NCBI GenBank assembly: GCA_905214345.1 | Contig: CAJMLV010000006.1 | Span: 1 to 64,000 of the forward strand | Direction of reading: 5' to 3' | Source of the DNA: an uncultured bacterium | GTDB taxonomy: Bacteria > Bacillota > Clostridia > Oscillospirales > Ruminococcaceae | DNA: 64,000 nt | Part shown: positions 1 to 8,177 of the stretch, in pieces | Position numbering within the stretch: position 1 is the stretch's first letter | Layout: each line of letters opens with the position of its first letter | Program-made: the position numbers and the translations under genes | The notes under the pieces: model-generated | What the model was told of the DNA's origin: nothing | The model's database searches: none | Seen by the model: only the letters and a program-made list of their open reading frames with translations

Positions 1-525
1 ATGCCCATCAACATCACCCGCTGCTCCAACAACTACGGCCCCTATCAGTTCCCCGAAAAGCTGATCCCCCTGCTGATCAACAACGCCAAGCAGCACAAGA
101 CCCTGCCGGTCTACGGCGACGGCATGCAGGTGCGTGACTGGCTGTATGTCATGGACCACTGCAAGGCCATCGATATGGTGGCTTCCGACGGCAAGGTGGG
201 CGAAGTGTACAACGTGGGCGGCCACAACGAGCGCCCCAACATCTTCATCGTCAAGACCGTCATTGCTCAGCTGCATGACCGTCTGAAGGATGAAGGCATC
301 AGTGAAGAGCTGATCACCCATGTGGCCGATCGTCTGGGCCATGACCGCCGCTACGGCATCGATCCCACCAAGATCAAGAATGATCTGGGCTGGTATCCCG
401 AAACTCCCTTTGAGAAGGGCATCGTGCTCACCATCGACTGGTATCTGGCCAACCCCGACTGGATGGCCCACGTTACCAGCGGCGACTATCAGAAATACTA
501 CGAGCAGATGTATAAAAACAAGTAA
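1..525 (+). CDS. rfbB: dTDP-glucose 4,6-dehydratase, C-terminal part (cut by window edge)
   Basis: The 174 visible residues match the C-terminal half of RmlB/RfbB, the short-chain dehydrogenase-like enzyme that converts dTDP-glucose to dTDP-4-keto-6-deoxyglucose for dTDP-rhamnose synthesis. Visible family signatures are the block TRCSNNYGPYQFPEKLIP near the start, the VYGDGMQVRDWLYV segment, the GEVYNVGGHNE segment and the DRLGHDRRYGID segment that lines the sugar-nucleotide site. The Rossmann NAD-binding domain and the YxxxK catalytic pair lie upstream of the window. The ATG at base 1 is an internal methionine, since the family is about 340 residues long. The gene ends at a terminator hairpin starting 20 bases downstream. 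Confidence 0.93.
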   Translation: MPINITRCSNNYGPYQFPEKLIPLLINNAKQHKTLPVYGDGMQVRDWLYVMDHCKAIDMVASDGKVGEVYNVGGHNERPNIFIVKTVIAQLHDRLKDEGISEELITHVADRLGHDRRYGIDPTKIKNDLGWYPETPFEKGIVLTIDWYLANPDWMAHVTSGDYQKYYEQMYKNK

Positions 526-544
526 AATTTTCAAATGAACGAAA

Positions 545-580
545 AACGCCGCCGCGGCTCTTTGCAAAGCGGCGGCGTTT
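545..580 (+). terminator. Rho-independent terminator of rfbB
   Basis: An 11-bp perfect stem (arms 545-555 and 569-579, each with the CGCCGCCGC/GCGGCGGCG core) encloses a 13-nt loop and is followed by a short T run. It lies directly after the rfbB stop. Its loop carries the -35 box of the next promoter. Confidence 0.8.
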
Positions 581-590
581 GTGGTATACT
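562..590 (+). promoter_or_regulatory. SigA-type promoter embedded in the rfbB terminator
   Basis: TTGCAA (562-567) and TATACT (585-590) are separated by exactly 17 bp, and TGG directly before the -10 gives an extended -10. The -35 hexamer lies inside the terminator loop and the -10 just after the stem. It would drive the gene at 670. Confidence 0.75.
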
Positions 591-669
591 GCATGATATG
601 GCCATCGCCTGTGTGCGGCCGGTGCCTGTCAAACTGAATTTTCGTTCATATATATAAGGAGACCCCTAC

Positions 670-1644
670 ATGGCAAATTCTCGTGAGGAACAACTGCGCA
701 ACAGCCGCCGCCTGGCCCGTCAGATTCTGGGCGTTGTGGCGCTGGTGCTGGTGGTGATCGGTTTGTTCACCGTGCTGAACTGGTGCGTGGGCGCCATTCG
801 TGCCGCGTTGGATGATTCTGACCGCCGCGAACGCTTTGCCGACCGCGTGTACGGCCTGGTCATGTTTGACGTTCTGCCCTTTGATGATGTATCGGCGGTG
901 GATTCCTCCGTGTTCCGTCAGGCGGCTATCTGGGGCACTGTTTACCAGGCCCAGAAGGACGGCACCATGGATGACTACGAACGCGACAGCGCCACCGGCT
1001 CGCTGATCTTGCCTCAGCTGGAGATCGATACCTATCTGACCAATCTTCTCGGACCGGATTATCCTCTGGAAGAGGGTAGCTTCGAGACCGAAGAATTTAT
1101 CTATAATTATGATGCCGACCGCCAGGGTTATCTGGTGCCGGTCACCGGTGCGGTGGCCCAGTATACCCCGGAAGTGGAAAAAATCTGGACCCAGGGCGGC
1201 AAGACTTACGTCACCGTGGGCTACATCCCCACCATCAGCAACAGTGCCAACGGTGAACTGTCCCTGACGGCTCCCACCGAACCCACCAAGTATATGGACT
1301 TCGTGTTCAGCCGGGGTGAGAACCGCCAGTGGTATCTCAGCGCCCTGCAGGAGAGCGAGATGCAGGTCCAGGCCCAGGTTTCGGCCGCTCCCGCGCCCAC
1401 CAGCTCCATCGATGACCCCCAGGCACTGGTGCAGGATAACCTGGATTCCACCATGACCGATGCCGCCGGTTCGGGTACTGACGTTGCCGCTGAACCTTCG
1501 GAAGACACCACCGGTGAAACCGAGCCTGCCGATGAGACCACGTCGGAAGAAACGCCCGCCGAGGACGGTGCCGGGGAAGGGGACACGGGGGATTCCGGCG
1601 AAACCACCGACGAACCCGCTGTTTCCACCGCTACTTCCGACTGA
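670..1644 (+). CDS. Membrane-anchored protein of unknown function with acidic C-terminal tail
   Basis: A 324-residue protein that I do not recognise. A basic N-terminus is followed by one hydrophobic segment at roughly residues 20-42, so it is probably anchored in the membrane with most of the chain outside. Residues 50-240 form a globular region with mixed secondary structure. The last 80 or so residues are low complexity, rich in Thr, Glu, Asp, Ser, Pro and Gly, typical of extracellular linkers. There is no lipobox and no sortase motif. The start is supported by AAGGAGA at 658-664. The gene is monocistronic between the embedded promoter at 562-590 and a terminator at 1663-1711. Function cannot be inferred. 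Confidence 0.8.
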   Translation: MANSREEQLRNSRRLARQILGVVALVLVVIGLFTVLNWCVGAIRAALDDSDRRERFADRVYGLVMFDVLPFDDVSAVDSSVFRQAAIWGTVYQAQKDGTMDDYERDSATGSLILPQLEIDTYLTNLLGPDYPLEEGSFETEEFIYNYDADRQGYLVPVTGAVAQYTPEVEKIWTQGGKTYVTVGYIPTISNSANGELSLTAPTEPTKYMDFVFSRGENRQWYLSALQESEMQVQAQVSAAPAPTSSIDDPQALVQDNLDSTMTDAAGSGTDVAAEPSEDTTGETEPADETTSEETPAEDGAGEGDTGDSGETTDEPAVSTATSD

Positions 1645-1662
1645 CCTCTCTTGATAAGAAAC

Positions 1663-1711
1663 AAAAACCAGCCCTGTACGGCGTCCGTGCCGCGCAGGGC
1701 TGGTTTGTTTT
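1663..1711. terminator. Bidirectional terminator between convergent genes
   Basis: Arms 1665-1676 and 1695-1706 form a 12-bp perfect stem, with A-rich sequence on the left and GTTTT on the right. It sits between the plus-strand gene ending at 1644 and the minus-strand Nudix gene ending at 1732, so it can serve both. Confidence 0.8.
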
Positions 1712-1731
1712 CAACCGATCGGTGGATAACT

Positions 1732-2208
1732 TTATCGTGGCAGGTCCCGGCCGTTCAGGCAGGTGCGGACCAGTACATCTTTTTCATAATACAGGGCCAG
1801 CTGAAAGAAGGGCTCGTTTTTGGCCAGCAGGTCAAAGAAAATCTTGTCACCCTCCCAGATGGGCAGACTGGACACCTTGTCCTTGTCTACCCATTCCAGA
1901 TCCCCTTCGTCGCAGGTGCGCATTTCGCCGGTAAAGTCGCTGCAGGTGAACAGGTGCATCCGTTCCGCAGGCCAGGGCGGGCAGAAGAAATCCACCACCC
2001 CGCGGTAGAGCGGCCGGTTCATGGTCAGGCCGGTCTCTTCCCGCACTTCCCGCAGGGCGCAGGCCAGGGCGTCCTCGCCGGGCTCGAACTTGCCGCCCAC
2101 CCCGATCCACTTATCCTTGTTGACATCCTTCTTCTTCTTTACGCGATGCAGCATCAGATACTGTCCGTTTCGCTCCAGATAGCACAGGGTGGTCTGCAGC
2201 AACTCCAT
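1732..2208 (-). CDS. Nudix hydrolase (MutT-like, 8-oxo-dGTP diphosphatase type)
   Basis: A 158-residue protein with a complete Nudix box at residues 39-61 (G39, E45, R53-E54, E57-E58, G60), the metal-binding helix that hydrolyses nucleoside diphosphates linked to another moiety. The N-terminal strand LQTTLCYLERNGQYLML and the following KDKWIGVGGK are typical of the MutT/YtkD-like clade acting on oxidised dGTP, but substrate cannot be fixed from sequence. The start is supported by a strong AGGAGG on the minus strand just upstream (plus 2215-2220). It is convergent with the gene at 670 and divergent from spoVT. Confidence 0.88.
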   Translation of the reverse strand: MELLQTTLCYLERNGQYLMLHRVKKKKDVNKDKWIGVGGKFEPGEDALACALREVREETGLTMNRPLYRGVVDFFCPPWPAERMHLFTCSDFTGEMRTCDEGDLEWVDKDKVSSLPIWEGDKIFFDLLAKNEPFFQLALYYEKDVLVRTCLNGRDLPR

Positions 2209-2286
2209 GGTAAGCCCTCCTGAGGTCGTTTTTCTTCATATTAGCACGGCGCCCGGTGCGGGTCAAATCCACCGCAAAGTCCCTTG

Positions 2287-2292
2287 TATAAT
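2287..2292 (+). promoter_or_regulatory. Probable -10 box for spoVT
   Basis: A consensus TATAAT lies 75 bp upstream of the spoVT start in the divergent intergenic region. No convincing -35 is seen 16-18 bp upstream, so another sigma factor or an activator is possible. Confidence 0.4.
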
Positions 2293-2367
2293 TTGGCTGC
2301 GGATGCAGACAATACCAACAGCCAAGGAAGCAAATACCAAACATGCAGACGTTCAAGGAGAATGTGT

Positions 2368-2910
2368 ATGAAAGCAACAGGGATCGTGCGCCGCATCGAC
2401 GAACTGGGACGGGTGGTCATTCCCAAGGAAATCCGCCGCACCCAGCGCATCCGCCAGGGCGACGCGCTGGAAATTTTCACCGATGCCGGCGGGGAAGTGG
2501 TGTTCAAAAAGTATTCCCCGCTGGTGGAACTGGGGCAGCTTTCGGGTGTGTATGCGGAGGTACTCTCCAAGAATCTCCGCCGCCCGGTGCTGGTGTGTGA
2601 CCGGGACGCCATCGTGGCGGCCAACGGCCCCAACAAGGCGGACCTGAAAGGCCGTCCGGTGTCCGACGCCATTCAAAAGCTGCTGGCCATGCGCACCACC
2701 TACACCGCCCCGGAGGACCCCGACCGCCGCCTGCGCGCACTGGAACGCAGCGACCGCCAGATCCTGTGTGCCGCACCCATCGTGGCCCGGGGCGATGTGG
2801 AAGGCGGTGTTTTGCTGCTGGGCACCGCCAAGGACGCTCCCCCGGATGAGCAGACCACCGCGGCACTCTCCATTGCGGCGGCTTTTCTGGCAAAGTGGAT
2901 GGAAGAATGA
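2368..2910 (+). CDS. spoVT: SpoVT/AbrB-family transcriptional regulator with GAF-like domain
   Basis: The 180-residue product has the SpoVT signature: an N-terminal AbrB swapped-hairpin DNA-binding domain (residues 1 to about 50, beginning MKATGIVRRIDELGRVVIP) and a C-terminal GAF-like sensing domain. In Bacillus SpoVT tunes late forespore (SigG) genes. I chose ATG 2368 because AAGGAG at 2355-2360 is 7 nt upstream; the in-frame ATG at 2362 is too close. It is monogenic here, with no spore genes nearby, and many members of this clade do not sporulate, so its role may have shifted to general regulation. Confidence 0.88.
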   Translation: MKATGIVRRIDELGRVVIPKEIRRTQRIRQGDALEIFTDAGGEVVFKKYSPLVELGQLSGVYAEVLSKNLRRPVLVCDRDAIVAANGPNKADLKGRPVSDAIQKLLAMRTTYTAPEDPDRRLRALERSDRQILCAAPIVARGDVEGGVLLLGTAKDAPPDEQTTAALSIAAAFLAKWMEE

Positions 2911-2916
2911 CGAAAC

Positions 2917-2970
2917 GGCCCGCAGACCCGTGCCCTTGCAGAGGGGCGCAGGCCTGCGGGTCGCTTTGTG
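2917..2970 (+). terminator. Likely terminator after spoVT
   Basis: GGCCCGCAG (2917-2925) can pair with CTGCGGGTC (2954-2962) with one G-U wobble, followed by a weak T-containing tail. The loop is long and the tail imperfect. Confidence 0.45.
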
Positions 2971-3009
2971 TCAAAACTGTTAAACTTTCAAACTTTTCTG
3001 CAAAACCCC

Positions 3010-3037
3010 TTGACAGCGGGGGAAGGTGGGATATAAT
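3010..3037 (+). promoter_or_regulatory. SigA promoter of the hrcA operon
   Basis: Consensus TTGACA (3010-3015) and TATAAT (3032-3037) with a 16-bp spacer. The CIRCE operator starts 4 bp after the -10, so it covers the transcription start. Confidence 0.9.
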
Positions 3038-3041
3038 AGAC

Positions 3042-3068
3042 TTAGCACTCGGGAACAGAGAGTGCTAA
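3042..3068 (+). promoter_or_regulatory. CIRCE operator (HrcA binding site)
   Basis: TTAGCACTC (3042-3050), nine spacer bases, then GAGTGCTAA (3060-3068): a perfect match to the CIRCE inverted repeat. HrcA bound here represses hrcA-grpE-dnaK-dnaJ; heat titrates the GroE chaperonin needed for HrcA folding and relieves repression. Confidence 0.98.
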
Positions 3069-3093
3069 ACACAAACGAAAGGAAGTGGGCGGC

Positions 3094-4119
3094 ATGGCAA
3101 TGGATCGGCGCAAACAGCGTATTCTGGAAGCTGTGGTCGCCCTGTACGGGGCCGACGGCGAGCCGGTGGGTTCCGGCCTGCTGGCCAACTACTTTGATAT
3201 GGCCCTTTCCAGCGCGACCCTGCGCAACGAGATGGCAGCCCTGACCAAGCTGGGGCTGCTGGAACAGCCTCACACCAGCGCGGGCCGGGTGCCTAGTCCG
3301 CAAGGGTATCGGTACTATCTGGACCACCTGCTGGGCGCGCCTGGGATCACCGAGCTGGACCGGGAAAGCCGGGAGCGCATCGACGAACTTTTCTCCGCCA
3401 TGGATGCCGAGCCGGAAAAACTGGCACAGAGCGCCGCACGGGCGCTGGCCGAGATCACCGGCCTGGCCGCGGCGGTCAGCACTCCTCAGTCGGACGATCT
3501 GTGCATTGCCCATTTTGAGGTGGTGCAGGTAGGCCGCTACACCGCGGCCGTGCTGGCTGTGACCAGCGCCGGCGGCGTTCGTACCCGGGTGGCCCGGGTA
3601 GCGGACGGATTCACCCGGGCGGATGCCCAGACACTGGGCACGCTGCTCAACTGCAACCTGACCTTTGTGGTACCGGAGGATGTGACCGATACGCTCAGCG
3701 CCGAGCTGATGCAGGCCGCCGGGCCGCGCCTGGCTCCGGTGGTACGAGCCGCCGAAGCGCTGGTGCGCACCAGCCCCCGGGTCTACTTCGAAGGTGCGCA
3801 GCATCTGGCCCAGATGACCGATGTGCGCAAGAACCTGGGCCTGCTTTTGGAGATCTTCTCCGACAGCAACGCGGCCCGGACCCTCATCGAGCCCCAGGGC
3901 AACAAACTCACCGCTACCTTGGGTGAGGACGTTCGCCCCGAAATGCCGGGTGTCTGCGTGGTCAGCAAACGGTATCTGGCGGGGGGCGGCCTGACCGGCA
4001 CCGTGGCGCTGGTAGGGTCCAACCGAATGCAGTTCCAGAAGCTGATCCCCGTCCTTGAATATTTCGCAACCAAACTCGGGCAGCAGATGTCCGGTAAAAA
4101 GCAGGAGGAGCAGACATGA
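3094..4119 (+). CDS. hrcA: Heat-inducible transcription repressor HrcA
   Basis: The 341-residue protein has the HrcA layout: an N-terminal winged helix (MDRRKQRILEAVVALY, then SSATLRNEMAAL and LGLLEQPHTSAGRVPS), a GAF-like middle and a C-terminal dimerisation region. It binds CIRCE, which lies 25 bp upstream, so it is autoregulated. An upstream in-frame GTG at 3085 overlaps the Shine-Dalgarno (AGGAA, 3080-3084); ATG 3094 has better spacing. The 3' end overlaps grpE by 4 bp (ATGA), indicating translational coupling. Confidence 0.96.
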   Translation: MAMDRRKQRILEAVVALYGADGEPVGSGLLANYFDMALSSATLRNEMAALTKLGLLEQPHTSAGRVPSPQGYRYYLDHLLGAPGITELDRESRERIDELFSAMDAEPEKLAQSAARALAEITGLAAAVSTPQSDDLCIAHFEVVQVGRYTAAVLAVTSAGGVRTRVARVADGFTRADAQTLGTLLNCNLTFVVPEDVTDTLSAELMQAAGPRLAPVVRAAEALVRTSPRVYFEGAQHLAQMTDVRKNLGLLLEIFSDSNAARTLIEPQGNKLTATLGEDVRPEMPGVCVVSKRYLAGGGLTGTVALVGSNRMQFQKLIPVLEYFATKLGQQMSGKKQEEQT

Positions 4120-4760
4120 GCTCTACGAACGAAACCAAAAAGCCCAATCCGGCCGCAGAAACCGCCGAAGAGCAGGCCGCTGCGCCCGACACCGCCGCCG
4201 AACAGACCGTCCAGGGCGATGCCTCCCAGGCTGACAAGGAGCCGAAGGCGGAAGGCAAGCCTGAAAAGGAAAAGAAGGACTGGTTCGGCAAAAAGAACCG
4301 CGAGCTGGAGGCCGTGCAGGCCAAGCTGGATGCCGCCGAAGCCAAGAACGGCGAGCTGAAAGACCAGTTGCTGCGCACCGCCGCCGAATATGACAACTAC
4401 CGCAAGCGCACCGCGCGGGAAGCGGATATGAAGTTCAATGACGGCGTCAGCCACGCGGTGACCCAGATCCTGGGCATCCTGGATACCCTGGATATGGCTG
4501 CCAACGCCGACTGCACCGACGAAAACTACAAGAAGGGCGTCATCATGACCCTGGACAAAGCCGCCAAGGCGCTGGAGACCCTGCACATTGCAGAGATCGA
4601 AGCTCTGGGCCAGCCTTTTGATCCCCAGTTCATGAACGCCGTGCAGCAGGTCCCGCCCGAAGAAGGGCAGGAGAGCGGCACCGTCGTCCGGGTCTTCCAG
4701 AAAGGCTACAAGATCGGCGACAAGATCATCCGCCACGCCACTGTGGTTGTGGCTGAATAA
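4116..4760 (+). CDS. grpE: Nucleotide exchange factor GrpE
   Basis: A 214-residue GrpE, the co-chaperone that releases ADP from DnaK. The first 55 or so residues are a disordered Ala/Glu/Lys/Pro-rich extension. Then comes a long coiled coil (ELEAVQAKLDAAEAKNGELK and beyond), the RTAAEYDNYRKRT core signature and the C-terminal beta domain ending with GTVVRVFQKGYKIGDKIIR, which docks on the DnaK ATPase domain. The start overlaps the hrcA stop. Confidence 0.97.
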   Translation: MSSTNETKKPNPAAETAEEQAAAPDTAAEQTVQGDASQADKEPKAEGKPEKEKKDWFGKKNRELEAVQAKLDAAEAKNGELKDQLLRTAAEYDNYRKRTAREADMKFNDGVSHAVTQILGILDTLDMAANADCTDENYKKGVIMTLDKAAKALETLHIAEIEALGQPFDPQFMNAVQQVPPEEGQESGTVVRVFQKGYKIGDKIIRHATVVVAE

Positions 4761-4769
4761 AGCATGGAC

Positions 4770-4784
4770 CGGGCATTTCGCCCG
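4770..4784 (+). other. Intercistronic hairpin grpE-dnaK
   Basis: CGGGC (4770-4774) and GCCCG (4780-4784) form a small stem with a 5-nt loop in the 134-nt gap before dnaK. It has a short T tract only (TTT) and is more likely a processing or attenuation element than a full terminator. Confidence 0.45.
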
Positions 4785-4894
4785 TTTCAGATAAATCAGA
4801 TATTTCCTCATCATCATCGAACCATAAACAAACAACAACCACCTATCGCCCCGAAAAGAGGGCAGGGAAAGGTAAACGAAGGGAGTTTTACACT

Positions 4895-6730
<1,836 letters not shown>

Positions 6731-6759
6731 TCTGTCCCAAATCCAGTAAGTTCCCATAC

Positions 6760-6788
6760 GGCCGCCGCCGGGGTATCCGGAGGCGGCC
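6760..6788 (+). other. Intercistronic hairpin dnaK-dnaJ
   Basis: GGCCGCC (6760-6766) pairs with GGCGGCC (6782-6788), with further GC pairing inside. There is no U-tract, so it likely sets the mRNA ratio of dnaK to dnaJ by processing or partial attenuation. Confidence 0.5.
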
Positions 6789-6824
6789 ATTGTGGGGCTT
6801 GTACAGAAATAAAGGTGTGATCCT

Positions 6825-8003
6825 ATGGCAGACAAAAGAGATTATTACGAGGTGCTGGGCGTAGGCAAAAATGCCAGCGACGCCGAGATCAAGAGCGCCT
6901 ACCGCAAGCTTGCCAAAAAGTACCACCCCGACCTGAACCCCGGCGACAAAGCCGCGGAAGAAAAGTTCAAAGAGGTCAACGAGGCCAACGATGTGCTCTC
7001 CGACCCGGAAAAGCGCAAGCGTTACGATCAGTTCGGTTTCGCGGGCGTTGATCCCAACTATGCCGCTGCCAACGGCGGCGGTGGGTTCGGCGGCGCAGGC
7101 TTTGGCGGTGTGGACCTGGGCGACATCTTCGGCGATCTGTTCGGCGGTGGCTTCGGCGGCGGCTTCGGTGGCTTCGGCGGCGGTAGCGGCCGTGCCCGGG
7201 CCAACGCCCCCCGCAAGGGCCACGACATCCAGGCCAGCGTGATCCTGACCTTTGAGGAGGCGGCCCATGGCTGCGCCAAAAAGGTCACCATCAACCGGCA
7301 GGAATCCTGTCCCGATTGCCAGGGCACCGGCGCCGCCAAGGGGACCAGCCCCGAAACCTGCCCCCAGTGCAACGGCCGCGGCTATGTGGTGACCCAGCAG
7401 CGCACTCCCTTTGGTGTGATGCAGAGCCAGCAGCCCTGCCCCCATTGCGGCGGGCGCGGCACCGTCATCAAAGACCCCTGCAAGACCTGCCGCGGTACCG
7501 GCAAGGTCAGCAAGCGCAAGACGCTGGAAGTGAACATCCCCGCCGGCATTGACGATGATCAGAACATCGCACTGCGGGGCCAGGGCGACGCCGGTTCCAA
7601 CGGCGGTCCCGCCGGTGACGTGATCGTGCATGTCACCGTCAAGCCCGACCCCATCTTCCTGCGCGACGGCTACGACGTCACCGTGCGTGTGCCGATTACC
7701 TACAGCCAGGCGGTCCTGGGCGATGAGATCGAGGTGCCCACCGTGGACGGCCGGGTCTCCCAGAAGATCCCCGAAGGCACCCAGAGCGGCACCCGCTTCC
7801 GGCTGCGCGGCCAGGGCATCCAGTATCTGAACGGCCGCGGCCGCGGTGATCAGTATGTCATCGTGGAAGTGGAGATCCCCAAGAAGCTGACCCGCGCCCA
7901 GCGCGACGCCCTGAAAGCTTTCGATGATTCTCTGAAAGAGGAAAACTACGAAAAGCGCAAGGGCTTCTTCAAGAACCTGAAAGACCGGTTCTCCAACAAG
8001 TAA
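6825..8003 (+). CDS. dnaJ: Chaperone DnaJ (Hsp40, type I)
   Basis: A 392-residue type I DnaJ: J domain with the HPD motif at residues 34-36, a Gly/Phe-rich linker (about residues 70-125), four zinc-binding CxxCxGxG repeats (CPDCQGTG, CPQCNGRG, CPHCGGRG, CKTCRGTG) and two beta-barrel substrate-binding domains. It stimulates the DnaK ATPase and delivers clients. It is the last gene of the CIRCE operon and ends at a terminator. Confidence 0.98.
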   Translation: MADKRDYYEVLGVGKNASDAEIKSAYRKLAKKYHPDLNPGDKAAEEKFKEVNEANDVLSDPEKRKRYDQFGFAGVDPNYAAANGGGGFGGAGFGGVDLGDIFGDLFGGGFGGGFGGFGGGSGRARANAPRKGHDIQASVILTFEEAAHGCAKKVTINRQESCPDCQGTGAAKGTSPETCPQCNGRGYVVTQQRTPFGVMQSQQPCPHCGGRGTVIKDPCKTCRGTGKVSKRKTLEVNIPAGIDDDQNIALRGQGDAGSNGGPAGDVIVHVTVKPDPIFLRDGYDVTVRVPITYSQAVLGDEIEVPTVDGRVSQKIPEGTQSGTRFRLRGQGIQYLNGRGRGDQYVIVEVEIPKKLTRAQRDALKAFDDSLKEENYEKRKGFFKNLKDRFSNK

Positions 8004-8016
8004 CCCCATAAACCGC

Positions 8017-8063
8017 AAGCCGCATCCGCGTCGGGCAAAACCCGGCCCGGGCGCGGCTTTTTG
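8017..8063 (+). terminator. Terminator of the hrcA-dnaJ operon
   Basis: AAGCCGC (8017-8023) pairs with GCGGCTT (8053-8059), with a GC-rich inner region, followed by TTTTT ending near 8062. Confidence 0.8.
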
Positions 8064-8076
8064 CGGTGGCGGGCGG

Positions 8077-8105
8077 TTGCGCTTTGTCCTGTTTTGGGAT
8101 ATAAT
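8077..8105 (+). promoter_or_regulatory. SigA promoter for the DUF2142 gene
   Basis: TTGCGC (8077-8082), 17 bp, TATAAT (8100-8105), 72 bp before the TTG start at 8178. Confidence 0.65.
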
Positions 8106-8177
8106 AAAACCCGTATGTGACCATCCTTCCGCCCGCTGCTCAGGCAGCGGCGCGAAACAGGAAAGGACGGAAGACCG

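Noticed and set aside
1..3. ATG at base 1 as the true rfbB start
   Set aside because: The protein begins in the middle of the RmlB family; the N-terminal NAD domain is missing because of the window edge.
2362..2364. Upstream ATG as spoVT start
   Set aside because: Only one base separates it from AAGGAG; the family start MKATG at 2368 has 7-nt spacing.
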